A stretch of DNA of 7,857 nucleotides from Endozoicomonadaceae bacterium (GCA_015163815.1 JAAOIJ010000025.1:1-7857), one strand, 5' to 3'. Shown: positions 1 to 6,409, counted from the stretch's first letter. The notes: generated by a model not told the origin, from the sequence alone. Translations and numbers: made by a program.

Positions 1-283
1 AAAAGAATTTTCTCAGCATGAAGTCTTATCTAAAGCATTGAAAATAAAATGTTATTTTGCTATACCTTATGCTTCTTGGGGAAGAGGTTTAAATGAGCAT
101 ACCAATGGATTATCTCGTCAATATCTGCCAAAGAAAACAGAGTTTATAGGCATAGAAAATGATGAGATTTTAGCGATTCAAAAAGCACTCAATAATAGAC
201 CTCGAAAAGTGTTAAACTATCGAACACCTAATGAAGTTATGCGAGGCATAGAAAAACCTTTAGGTGTTGCACTTCATGGTTGA
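1..283 (+). mobile_element. IS30-family transposase, C-terminal fragment
   Basis: The frame is open from position 2 (KEFSQHEVLSKAL...) to a TGA at 281-283, so the left part lies outside the window. The protein matches the end of IS30-family DDE transposases: a 'KEFSQHE' segment, then 'FAIPYASWGRG', then 'NEHTNGLSRQYLPK', where the E of N-E-H is expected to be the third acidic residue of the DDE triad. 'LNNRPRKVLNYRTPNEV' near the end is also typical of the family. Such enzymes cut and join the ends of their insertion sequence. A TTG at 38 could be taken as a start, but the homology continues upstream of it, so it is internal. Whether the full copy is intact cannot be judged here. It lies about 220 bp upstream of hslV in the same orientation. 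Confidence 0.9.
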
Positions 284-290
284 ATGGGCC
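262..290 (+). repeat. Probable right end / terminal inverted repeat of the IS30-family element
   Basis: In IS30-family elements the terminal inverted repeat often overlaps or directly follows the transposase stop codon and contains a GTGTTGCACTT-like core. Here GGTGTTGCACTT covers the last codons (V-A-L-H-G) and is followed by TTGAAT at the stop codon. The left repeat and target duplication are outside the window, so the exact boundary is inferred. Confidence 0.45.
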
Positions 291-435
291 AAATGATAAG
301 ATGCGAGTCAGATAGGGTTGCAAGATGCTAGCTGAGATCAATCAAATGGTAGTATTTACTGCAAACTGTATCTTATGTGTCATTTATTTTTTATATGAAT
401 TGTTCTTACTGGAGAGATTTTTTTTGTTATCATGA

Positions 436-465
436 TTTTCAGTTTTAGGTATGGCTTTGTATACA
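436..465 (+). promoter_or_regulatory. Candidate sigma-70 promoter for hslVU
   Basis: TTTTCA (436-441) and TATACA (460-465) are 18 bp apart and end about 40 bp before the hslV start. Each hexamer matches the consensus at four of six positions. I see no heat-shock (sigma-32) pattern of CTTGAAA with CCCCAT, although hslVU is a heat-shock operon in E. coli. This assignment is weak. Confidence 0.3.
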
Positions 466-491
466 GACTTTTTTTAAAATAATTATTTTTA

Positions 492-497
492 AGAGGA
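492..497 (+). promoter_or_regulatory. Ribosome binding site fixing the hslV TTG start
   Basis: AGAGGA lies 8 nt before the TTG at 506. No ATG or GTG in this frame precedes the conserved FRGTT segment, so this site and the homology support initiation at TTG. Confidence 0.7.
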
Positions 498-505
498 ATA
501 TATTT

Positions 506-1054
506 TTGGAATCATTTAGGGGTACCACCATATTATCTGTTCGACGTAATGGGTGTGTTGTGATTGGAGGAGATGGCCAAGTTTCTTTAGGGCAAACGAT
601 TATAAAGGGAAATGCTTGTAAAGTCAGGCGATTGTATCGAGAACGAGTGCTCGCTGGTTTTGCAGGTGGCACTGCTGATGCTTTTACATTATTTGAACGA
701 TTTGAAGGACAGCTGGAGCAGCATCAAGGCCATTTAGTGCGTTCAGCTATTGCCTTAGCAAAAGATTGGAGAACAGATAAAGCCTTGCGAAAATTGGAAG
801 CCATGTTGATTGTTGCTGATCACCAAGCTTCTTTAATTATCACAGGGATGGGAGATGTTATGGATGCAGAAGATGATATTTTAGCTATTGGATCAGGTGG
901 TTCTTTTGCAAAAGCTTCAGCTCATGCTTTGTATGACAATACAGACTTATCGGCTCGACAGGTTGTTGAAAAAAGTTTGAAAATTGCTGCAAATATTTGT
1001 ATTTATACCAATCAAACTTTAGTGATTGAAGAATTGATTGAAAAAAAATCGTAA
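506..1054 (+). CDS. hslV: ATP-dependent protease proteolytic subunit HslV (ClpQ)
   Basis: HslV is the proteasome-like threonine peptidase of the two-part HslUV protease; it forms two stacked hexameric rings in the cytoplasm and is activated by HslU. The 182-residue product matches the family along its whole length. The expected catalytic residues are present: nucleophile T7 (start of TTILSVRRNG), D23 in GGDGQ and K39 in KVRRLY, with GSGG at 129-132. Conserved blocks AGFAGGTADAFTLFERFE, HQGHL, AKDWRTDK and ICIYTNQ are intact. The start is TTG, preceded by AGAGGA. The residues before T7 (MESFRG) form a short propeptide that must be removed to expose the threonine; E. coli HslV has only Met there. 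hslU follows 25 bp after the stop codon, so the two are almost certainly cotranscribed. Confidence 0.97.
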   Translation: MESFRGTTILSVRRNGCVVIGGDGQVSLGQTIIKGNACKVRRLYRERVLAGFAGGTADAFTLFERFEGQLEQHQGHLVRSAIALAKDWRTDKALRKLEAMLIVADHQASLIITGMGDVMDAEDDILAIGSGGSFAKASAHALYDNTDLSARQVVEKSLKIAANICIYTNQTLVIEELIEKKS

Positions 1055-1079
1055 ACTAAATTGATATAGAGTAGACAGT

Positions 1080-2408
1080 ATGTCGCAAATGACCCCTCAA
1101 GATACAGTTGAAGAATTAGATAAGTTTATTATTGGTCAAAAAAAAGCCAAAAGAGCTGTTGCTATTGCATTACGAAATCGTTGGAGACGGATGCAGTTGC
1201 CAAAAAATTTAAGACATGAAATAACGCCTAAGAATATTCTGATGGTTGGGCCAACAGGTGTTGGTAAGACTGAAATCGCTCGTAGAATGGCAAAATTTTC
1301 TAATGCTCCTTTTGTCAAAGTAGAAGCGACTAAATTTACAGAAGTAGGTTATATTGGGCGTGACGTTGATTCTATCATTCGAGACTTAATGGAAGTTTCA
1401 ATGAAATTGTTTCGAAATCAAGCATTGAATGAGTCGAAATCTAAAGCGTATGATTTAGCAGAAGATCGTATTTTAGATATTTTATTACCAGAAGCTAAAA
1501 ATACGTCAAATGATGAAAATGAAATGGATTCTTCTGCAAGGCAAGTGTTTAGAAAGAAATTAAGAGAAGGTCTTTTAGATGATAAATTAATTGAAATTGA
1601 GCTTCGAAATGCTCGCACAGGTGTTGAAATTATGGGGCCTCCAGGCATGGAAGAGATGACCAATCAATTACAAAGTCTGTTTTCTAATTTAGATAAACAG
1701 AAAACAAAAAAACGTCAATTATTAGTCAAAGAAGCGGTTGTATTATTACAAGAAGAAGAAGCTTCTAAATTAGTCAATGAAGAAGAAATTAAAATAAAAG
1801 CTGTTAAAACAGTTGAAGAAAATGGGATTGTTTTTATTGATGAAATTGATAAAGTTGTAAAAACAGGAAGCCATAGTGGAGAAGTGTCAAAAGAAGGCGT
1901 TCAGCGCGATTTATTACCATTAATTGAAGGCTGTTCTGTGAATACTAAATACGGCATAGTGAAAACAGATCATATTCTATTTATTGCTTCGGGTGCTTTT
2001 CATTTAAGCCGTCCTTCAGATTTGGTACCTGAATTACAAGGTAGATTGCCTATTCGAGTTGAGTTATCGGCGTTAAGTGTTGAAGATTTTAAGCGCATCC
2101 TCGTTGAACCTGATTTTGCTTTAATTTTTCAATATCAAGCCTTATTGAAAACAGAAGGACTAGATATTACTTTTAAAGAAGAAGCGATTGAGCGTATTGC
2201 TGAGCTTGCATGGCATATGAATGAAAATACAGAAAATATTGGCGCAAGGCGACTGCATACCGTACTGGAGCATTTATTGTCTAATATTTCTTTTTCTGCA
2301 GATCAATTAGCAAAAGAAGAATCTTGTATTACTATTGATAAAGCCTATGTCAATCAACATTTAGGTGATTTGACAACAGATGAGGATTTGAATCGATTTA
2401 TTTTATAA
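1080..2408 (+). CDS. hslU: ATP-dependent protease ATPase subunit HslU (ClpY)
   Basis: HslU is the AAA+ unfoldase that forms a hexameric ring, unfolds substrates and threads them into HslV. The 442-residue protein is colinear with E. coli HslU (443). Visible elements are the N-terminal TPQDTVEELDKFIIGQ, Walker A GPTGVGKT (57-64), pore loop GYIG (90-93, usually GYVG), a variable I domain from about 110 to 240, Walker B IVFIDEID (250-257), the arginine-containing GRLPIR (321-326) and sensor 2 GARRLHT (388-394). The C-terminal EDLNRFIL is the tail that docks into HslV pockets and is intact. The ATG at 1080 has only a weak purine-rich stretch upstream, so translation may depend on ribosomes arriving from hslV. 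All expected catalytic residues are present, so this should be a working enzyme. Confidence 0.98.
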   Translation: MSQMTPQDTVEELDKFIIGQKKAKRAVAIALRNRWRRMQLPKNLRHEITPKNILMVGPTGVGKTEIARRMAKFSNAPFVKVEATKFTEVGYIGRDVDSIIRDLMEVSMKLFRNQALNESKSKAYDLAEDRILDILLPEAKNTSNDENEMDSSARQVFRKKLREGLLDDKLIEIELRNARTGVEIMGPPGMEEMTNQLQSLFSNLDKQKTKKRQLLVKEAVVLLQEEEASKLVNEEEIKIKAVKTVEENGIVFIDEIDKVVKTGSHSGEVSKEGVQRDLLPLIEGCSVNTKYGIVKTDHILFIASGAFHLSRPSDLVPELQGRLPIRVELSALSVEDFKRILVEPDFALIFQYQALLKTEGLDITFKEEAIERIAELAWHMNENTENIGARRLHTVLEHLLSNISFSADQLAKEESCITIDKAYVNQHLGDLTTDEDLNRFIL

Positions 2409-2413
2409 AGTAT

Positions 2414-2438
2414 GCTGTAGAATGAAACAGTTTTTTTT
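2414..2438 (+). terminator. Weak candidate terminator after hslU
   Basis: GCTGT (2414-2418) can pair with ACAGT (2427-2431, last pair G-U) around an 8-nt loop, and a run of eight T follows. The stem is short, so termination may be partial and the next gene could be reached by read-through. Confidence 0.3.
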
Positions 2439-2468
2439 AATAGGCTTTCATTTTATGATGAAAAAAAA

Positions 2469-2852
2469 ATGATATCAGTATGGCTTCAATATTTTGTAAA
2501 ATTATGCCGATGTTTGACCTTAAAAGCGTTATCTTCGTCAGTTTTAGAGAGTATTTCTTTATTAGGGCATAAACATTATCATCATGCTAATTTTGATGTC
2601 GCTTCAAATATTTTTAGATATTTATGTTTATATGACTCAGATAGTATTGATTATTTAATTTTGTTAGGTATTTGCGAATTTAAAAAAAATCGCTATTACC
2701 TAGCCTTAGAGGCTTTTCATCAAGTGCTTTTAATTCAGTCGAATCCCAAAGCTTCTTTTTATTCAGCATTAATTTATTTAATACTGAATCAACGAGACTT
2801 AGCGCAACAGCATTTATTAGATTGTACGGCTTTGTTAACATCAAAATCCTGA
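2469..2852 (+). CDS. Small TPR protein resembling SycD/LcrH (CesD-type) type III secretion chaperones
   Basis: This 127-residue protein looks like the class II type III secretion chaperones (SycD/LcrH/SicA/IpgC), which bind translocator proteins in the cytoplasm through three tetratricopeptide repeats. Visible features are a helical N-terminus (1-25), then three helix pairs at roughly 27-57, 60-90 and 94-123. The family pattern is clear in IFRYLCLYDSDSIDYLILLGICEF (about 48-71), with the matching 'A..iF..Lc..D' and 'LG.C' positions, then 'Y.LALEAFHQVLLI' and 'SFYSALIYLILNQRDLA'. No translocator, effector or secretion gene is present in the window. It starts 60 bp after hslU on the same strand. 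The ATG at 2469 directly follows a run of A and has no Shine-Dalgarno, so the start is uncertain; an upstream ATGATG at 2455 is out of frame. The family call rests on pattern resemblance. A generic TPR protein is the alternative. Confidence 0.65.
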   Translation: MISVWLQYFVKLCRCLTLKALSSSVLESISLLGHKHYHHANFDVASNIFRYLCLYDSDSIDYLILLGICEFKKNRYYLALEAFHQVLLIQSNPKASFYSALIYLILNQRDLAQQHLLDCTALLTSKS

Positions 2853-2888
2853 TTTTACATGGTTTTCAGATTGAAGATAGGCTGTATT

Positions 2889-2943
2889 CGAATCATGATC
2901 TCTGTTTTTTTTAACGATGATTCGTTATTTGAGTATCGTTAAA
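2889..2943. repeat. Two overlapping inverted repeats between convergent genes
   Basis: CGAATCAT (2889-2896) is a perfect inverted match to ATGATTCG (2917-2924). TTTAACGAT (2910-2918) is a perfect inverted match to ATCGTTAAA (2935-2943), which covers the last codons of serS. The two stems share bases 2917-2918, so both cannot form fully at once. A run of eight T lies at 2905-2912, inside the loop of the first stem rather than after it. They sit where the TPR gene and serS converge and may help end or stabilise transcripts, but they do not have the classic terminator layout. Confidence 0.5.
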
Positions 2944-4199
2944 CCATTGCAGTAAGGCTGTAGTGCTGTTGGAATATGAATGTGTCCTTCATTTGTTTGA
3001 TAATTTTCAAGTATGGCTACCAGTGTTCGCCCTACAGCTAAACCTGAACCGTTGAGTGTATGGACAAGCTCTATTTTTCCAGTCATATTTTTAAATCGTG
3101 TTTGCATACGTCTTGATTGGAAGTCAGTACAATTAGAGATAGAGGCAATTTCTCGGTATTTTTGTTGGCCAGGGAGCCACACTTCTAAATCATAAGTTTT
3201 AGCGGCACTGAAGCCTAAATCGCCAGAGCATAATGCGGCTACACGATAAGGTAGATTCAAGGCTTTCAGGACGTTCTCAGCGTGACAGAGCATCTCTTCT
3301 AAAGCTGAGAAAGATTCGTCGGGATGTGTAATTTGCACTAACTCAATTTTATCAAATTGATGCTGTCTGATCATACCGCGCGTATCTCGCCCATAACTGC
3401 CTGCCTCACTTCGAAAACAAGGGGTATGTGCTGTTAATTTAATGGGTAATTGAGCTAAATCAAGTATTTTGTTTGCTGCTAAATTAGTTAATGGGACTTC
3501 AGCTGTTGGAATTAAATAATGTGCCTGTGTTTCGTTATTGGTTTGTATTTTAAACAAGTCAATTTCAAACTTAGGTAATTGCCCTGTATTTTTTAACGCA
3601 TTTTCATGGACTAAATAAGGCGTATAACACTCTTCATAACCTTGTTTAATTTGAAGATTTAACATAAATTGAGTTAAAGCTCGATGTAACGTTGCGATCC
3701 CGCCTCGCATGACTGTAAATCGAGCACCTGATAGTTTGGAACCTGCTTCAAAATCTAAGCCATATAACTTTCCAAGCGCAACATGATCTTGTATGTCAAA
3801 ATCAAAAGCATGAGGTGTTCCCCAGTGTTTGATGATGTGATTATCTGTTTCATTTTTACCAATAGGCGTTGATTTGTGAGGGATATTCGGTATATCTAGT
3901 TCTTTATTTTCAATGATTTTTTTGAGCATGTCTAGCTCGGATTCTGCTTGTTTTAACTGTTGTGACATTACATCTAAAGTTTTTTTTAATTGTGCTGTAT
4001 CTTCTTGAGCAGCTTTCATTCTTCCGAATTGTTTAGATTTAGCATTGCGTTCTGCTTGTAATGTTTCGGTATCTATTTGTATTTTTTTGCGTTTTTTTTC
4101 TAAATTTTTAAAATCTATGACATCGAGTTGATAATTTTTATGCGCTAAAAGAGTCGCGACATCATCTGGTTGATTTCGTAGTAATTTTGGGTCTAGCAT
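2925..4199 (-). CDS. serS: Seryl-tRNA synthetase
   Basis: SerS charges tRNA-Ser (and tRNA-Sec where present) with serine in the cytoplasm, using ATP. The 424-residue protein is close to the E. coli length (430). Residues 1-105 form the N-terminal arm, with the charged helical stretch from about 28 to 100 forming the antiparallel coiled coil that holds the long variable arm of tRNA-Ser. The class II catalytic domain follows: TAEVPLT (232-238, serine pocket), motif 2 beginning FRSEAGSYG (262-270) and including RDTRGMIRQHQF, and motif 3 NGSGLAVGRTLVAILENYQ (383-401) with its conserved arginine R391. ISNCTDFQSRR (354-364) is also typical. The ATG start gives the usual MLDPKLLRNQ N-terminus; no clear Shine-Dalgarno precedes it. 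The gene stands alone, convergent with the TPR gene and downstream of rpsU behind a terminator. Confidence 0.98.
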   Translation of the reverse strand: MLDPKLLRNQPDDVATLLAHKNYQLDVIDFKNLEKKRKKIQIDTETLQAERNAKSKQFGRMKAAQEDTAQLKKTLDVMSQQLKQAESELDMLKKIIENKELDIPNIPHKSTPIGKNETDNHIIKHWGTPHAFDFDIQDHVALGKLYGLDFEAGSKLSGARFTVMRGGIATLHRALTQFMLNLQIKQGYEECYTPYLVHENALKNTGQLPKFEIDLFKIQTNNETQAHYLIPTAEVPLTNLAANKILDLAQLPIKLTAHTPCFRSEAGSYGRDTRGMIRQHQFDKIELVQITHPDESFSALEEMLCHAENVLKALNLPYRVAALCSGDLGFSAAKTYDLEVWLPGQQKYREIASISNCTDFQSRRMQTRFKNMTGKIELVHTLNGSGLAVGRTLVAILENYQTNEGHIHIPTALQPYCNGLTILK

Positions 4200-4274
4200 G
4201 ATATTGTTCGCATCAGTTCATCTGAGGTGAGGAAAGGTTTTATGAATAACAAGAATATATCAAATCATCCAGCA

Positions 4275-4295
4275 GGTTATCTTACAAGATAATCC
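4275..4295 (-). repeat. Short hairpin / palindrome in the serS upstream region
   Basis: GG plus TTATCTT (4275-4283) pairs with AAGATAA plus CC (4286-4295) with a single bulged T at 4293. It is about 75-95 bp upstream of the serS start codon and could be an operator or leader hairpin. Nothing else assigns a role. Confidence 0.4.
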
Positions 4296-4396
4296 GCTTT
4301 ATGTCACAAATCAAGTAATAACTTCGTAGCACGTGTGGGATAGGCTGTTTTGACTGGTGTTTGAAGATAGTGTTGTGATGTTGTTTTTAAATAATC

Positions 4397-4434
4397 AAAA
4401 ACCGTTGGTCTCATACGAGATCAAAGGTTTTTTT
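4397..4434 (-). terminator. Rho-independent terminator after rpsU, bidirectional in form
   Basis: AAAAACC (4397-4403) pairs with GGTTTTT (4426-4432). Inside, TTG pairs with CAA and TCTC with GAGA around the 4-base loop ATAC, giving a 16-position stem with one mismatch and one G-U. On the minus strand the stem ends in five T about 65 nt beyond the rpsU stop; on the plus strand it ends in seven T. It should separate rpsU from serS transcription. Confidence 0.75.
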
Positions 4435-4498
4435 AATTAGATTATAAAATAGAATGATTTCAATTTAGAAAACGGTTTTCTATCGTTAAAAACAGGCT

Positions 4499-4714
4499 TT
4501 AATAAAAACGTTCTCTTCGACGTTGTTCTCGTTGTATTTTTTTAGCGTATCGCTTCACAGCCGCAGCTGCTTTACGTTTCCGAACAGTTGTTGGTTTCTC
4601 ATAAGACTCTCGACGACGAACTTCAGACAAAACGCCTGCTTTTTCACAGGAACGTTTGAAACGTCTAAGTGCAACATCAAAAGGCTCATTTTCTTTTAGG
4701 CGGACAATTGGCAT
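4499..4714 (-). CDS. rpsU: 30S ribosomal protein S21 (bS21)
   Basis: bS21 is a small basic protein of the 30S subunit that sits near the 3' end of 16S rRNA and helps initiation. The 71 residues equal the E. coli length and align end to end: ENEPFDVALRRFKRSCEKAGVL (8-29), then EVRRRESYEKPTT, then a strongly basic tail ending RRRERFY. The ATG is supported by a strong Shine-Dalgarno on the minus strand (AAGGAAGGTGA, plus-strand 4722-4732), 7 nt before the start; an ATG between them is out of frame. In E. coli rpsU heads an operon with dnaG and rpoD. Here the next gene downstream is serS, behind a terminator, so rpsU appears to be monocistronic. A good promoter and a leader of roughly 140 nt precede it. 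Confidence 0.98.
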   Translation of the reverse strand: MPIVRLKENEPFDVALRRFKRSCEKAGVLSEVRRRESYEKPTTVRKRKAAAAVKRYAKKIQREQRRRERFY

Positions 4715-4749
4715 GCCAGCATCACCTTCCTTAAAATAGCTTAGTGTCT

Positions 4750-4779
4750 AACCTAGACCCCCTATTTGGAGATTAGGTT
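4750..4779 (-). promoter_or_regulatory. Hairpin in the rpsU 5' leader
   Basis: On the minus strand AACCTA pairs with TAGGTT (6 bp). After a 2x2 internal loop CTCC pairs with GGGG (one G-U), leaving a loop of about six bases. It ends about 17 nt upstream of the rpsU Shine-Dalgarno and is not followed by a T run, so it is not a terminator. A regulatory role, for example S21 feedback on its own mRNA, is inference. A second AT-rich hairpin (AATTAAT/ATTAATT, 4799-4819) lies upstream in the same leader. Confidence 0.5.
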
Positions 4780-4863
4780 CAAATGCAAGATAAATATAGA
4801 AATTAATTGTATTAATTCCATCTTTTTTTATATTAGAGAATAGTTGTACCCTAAAAGCATTGA

Positions 4864-4893
4864 ATTATAAATTGTAACCTCACCCTAGGTCAA
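4864..4893 (-). promoter_or_regulatory. Sigma-70 promoter for rpsU
   Basis: Read on the minus strand, -35 is TTGACC (plus-strand 4888-4893, five of six) and -10 is TATAAT (4864-4869, perfect), 18 bp apart. Transcription should start near 4857, giving a leader of about 140 nt before rpsU. This is the best promoter match in the window and suits a highly expressed ribosomal gene. Confidence 0.7.
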
Positions 4894-4916
4894 GTAAATT
4901 ACAAAGGAATCTGTAT

Positions 4917-4945
4917 AAAAGTGAGCCATTCGTATGATCACTTTT
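4917..4945 (-). terminator. Candidate terminator hairpin after eno
   Basis: AAAAGTGA (4917-4924) pairs with TCACTTTT (4938-4945), and inside CAT pairs with ATG around the loop TCGT. It lies 112-140 nt beyond the eno stop codon and just before the rpsU promoter. On either strand only four T close the stem, so termination strength is uncertain. Confidence 0.5.
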
Positions 4946-5057
4946 CATGATAAATGGATTTACCTATTTTGATCAAGTCTTTTATTTTGCATCTATATTC
5001 CAAAATAAGGCGTTATTTGAGAAGGTATCAGTGTATTGGTCTATGTGGTGTATGCGT

Positions 5058-6350
5058 TTATGAGTTGCTGAGTTCTAATTTTCCCTGAAAGATCCCTTGG
5101 TTGCCTAGTAATGATTCAATTCGTAGGAGTTGATTGTATTTTCCAACACGATCTGATCTAGATAAAGCACCTGTTTTGATTTGTCCGGCGTTAGTTCCTA
5201 CCGCTAAGTCAGCGATGGTCACATCTTCTGTTTCTCCAGAACGATGTGAAATGATAGTGCGATACCCGTGTTGTTTTGCTAATTGAATGGTATGCAGTGT
5301 TTCCGATAAAGTACCAATTTGATTGAATTTAATCAAAATAGCATTGCCAATCGATAAATCAATGCCTTGCTTCAGGTATATTGGATTTGTTGCAAATAAA
5401 TCATCGCCAACTAACTGAATTTTTTGACCTAATTGTTGACTCATGTATTCCCATCCAGTCCAGTCTTCTTCATCTAAACCGTCTTCGATAGACGTGATAG
5501 GATATTTTTGTGTTAGTTTTTGTAGATAGTTTGTGAATTCAATGGCATTAAATTGTTTATTTTCACTTTTCAAGTGGTATGTTTTGTTTTTAAAAAATTC
5601 AGAGGCTGCACAATCCAAAGCAAGCGTAATATCATGGCCTAGTCGATATCCAGCCTTTTGAGTGGCTTCTATAATCATTTGCAATGCCGCTTCATTTGAT
5701 TCTAGATAAGGCGCAAATCCGCCTTCATCGCCTACTGTTGTATTTAAATTGTCTTGATGTAATACTGTTTTTAAAGCATGAAAAATTTCAGCTCCCATTT
5801 GTAATGCTTCTTTAAAACTTGTTGCTCCAACAGGTTGAATCATAAACTCTTGAATATCAATGTTATTATCAGCATGTGCTCCACCATTAATGATATTCAT
5901 CATAGGCAAAGGTAGTCGATAAGGTGGTTTTGTATTGCTTAAATTGGCGAAATGTTGAAATAATGGTATCTTCTTATATTTTGCTGCGGCTTTTGCTGTA
6001 GCAAGAGATACTGCTAAAATAGCGTTAGCACCTAGTTTTGATTTATTCTTTGTTCCGTCTAGCTCGATCATTAAGGCATCAATTTGATTTTGCTCTAATG
6101 CGGATTTTTGAGTAAGATTCGTATTAAACAGTGTGTTAATTTGTTGAACTGCTTTTTGAACCCCTTTACCTAGATATCGGCGAGGGTCTTGATCTCTCAG
6201 TTCTAAAGCTTCTTTAGAGCCAGTTGAAGCCCCTGATGGTGCGCAAGCTCTACCTATTTCACCACTCGTGAGATGTACTTCTGCTTCAACAGTTGGATTG
6301 CCTCTAGAATCTAATATTTCTCTAGCAATCACAGTAGCAATCGTGGCCAT
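5058..6350 (-). CDS. eno: Enolase (phosphopyruvate hydratase)
   Basis: Enolase interconverts 2-phosphoglycerate and phosphoenolpyruvate in glycolysis and gluconeogenesis; in many gammaproteobacteria it is also part of the RNA degradosome. The 430 residues match the usual length (432 in E. coli). The N-terminal domain carries REILDSRGNPTVE (10-22) and the mobile loop SGAST (39-43). The barrel domain carries catalytic E209 in GDEGGF, Mg2+ ligands D246 (ALDCAAS), E289 (SIEDG) and D316 (GDDLFAT), catalytic K341 in the signature ILIKFNQIGT (338-347), and SHRSGETED (368-376). All key residues are present. The ATG gives the standard MATIATVIAREI start, but no clear Shine-Dalgarno precedes it. In E. 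coli eno follows pyrG; here it stands alone, divergent from pdxH. Confidence 0.98.
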   Translation of the reverse strand: MATIATVIAREILDSRGNPTVEAEVHLTSGEIGRACAPSGASTGSKEALELRDQDPRRYLGKGVQKAVQQINTLFNTNLTQKSALEQNQIDALMIELDGTKNKSKLGANAILAVSLATAKAAAKYKKIPLFQHFANLSNTKPPYRLPLPMMNIINGGAHADNNIDIQEFMIQPVGATSFKEALQMGAEIFHALKTVLHQDNLNTTVGDEGGFAPYLESNEAALQMIIEATQKAGYRLGHDITLALDCAASEFFKNKTYHLKSENKQFNAIEFTNYLQKLTQKYPITSIEDGLDEEDWTGWEYMSQQLGQKIQLVGDDLFATNPIYLKQGIDLSIGNAILIKFNQIGTLSETLHTIQLAKQHGYRTIISHRSGETEDVTIADLAVGTNAGQIKTGALSRSDRVGKYNQLLRIESLLGNQGIFQGKLELSNS

Positions 6351-6409
6351 AATATATTAAGCTCGCTATAAAATAAATTGTCGGTGAATAGAAGTGTATT
6401 AAAAGCAAT

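Larger units (their letters stand above)
4200..4498. other. serS-rpsU intergenic region
   Basis: About 300 bp without a recognised gene. It holds the serS leader on the minus strand, a small palindromic hairpin (4275-4295) and the rpsU terminator hairpin (4397-4434). On the plus strand there is one 16-codon reading frame (4242-4292) behind a purine-rich stretch; I see no homology in it. I see no tRNA-like fold here. Confidence 0.6.
4715..5057. other. rpsU-eno intergenic region with rpsU leader
   Basis: 343 bp without a gene. On the minus strand it contains, in order of transcription from eno toward rpsU: a hairpin at 4917-4945, the rpsU promoter at 4864-4893, an AT-rich hairpin at 4799-4819, a stronger leader hairpin at 4750-4779, and the rpsU Shine-Dalgarno at 4722-4732. 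No other coding potential is visible. Confidence 0.7.

Noticed and set aside
284..505. A sigma-32 heat-shock promoter for hslVU.
   Set aside because: No CTTGAAA/CCCCAT-like pair at the right spacing was seen; only a weak sigma-70-like pair.
445..672. Minus-strand frame of 75 codons over the start of hslV.
   Set aside because: It is antisense to a well-conserved gene and shows no family resemblance.
1136..1663. Two minus-strand frames (1136-1318 and 1418-1663) inside hslU.
   Set aside because: Both are shadows of the conserved hslU frame.
2910..2943. The TTTAACGAT/ATCGTTAAA stem as a rho-independent terminator of serS or the TPR gene.
   Set aside because: No T run follows the stem on either strand; on the minus strand it is followed by A. 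It is kept only as an inverted repeat.
3013..3195. Plus-strand frame of 60 codons inside serS.
   Set aside because: It is antisense to the conserved C-terminal part of SerS, including motif 3.
4200..4498. A tRNA gene between serS and rpsU.
   Set aside because: No cloverleaf, GTTCGA-type T-loop or matching acceptor stem could be found by eye on either strand.
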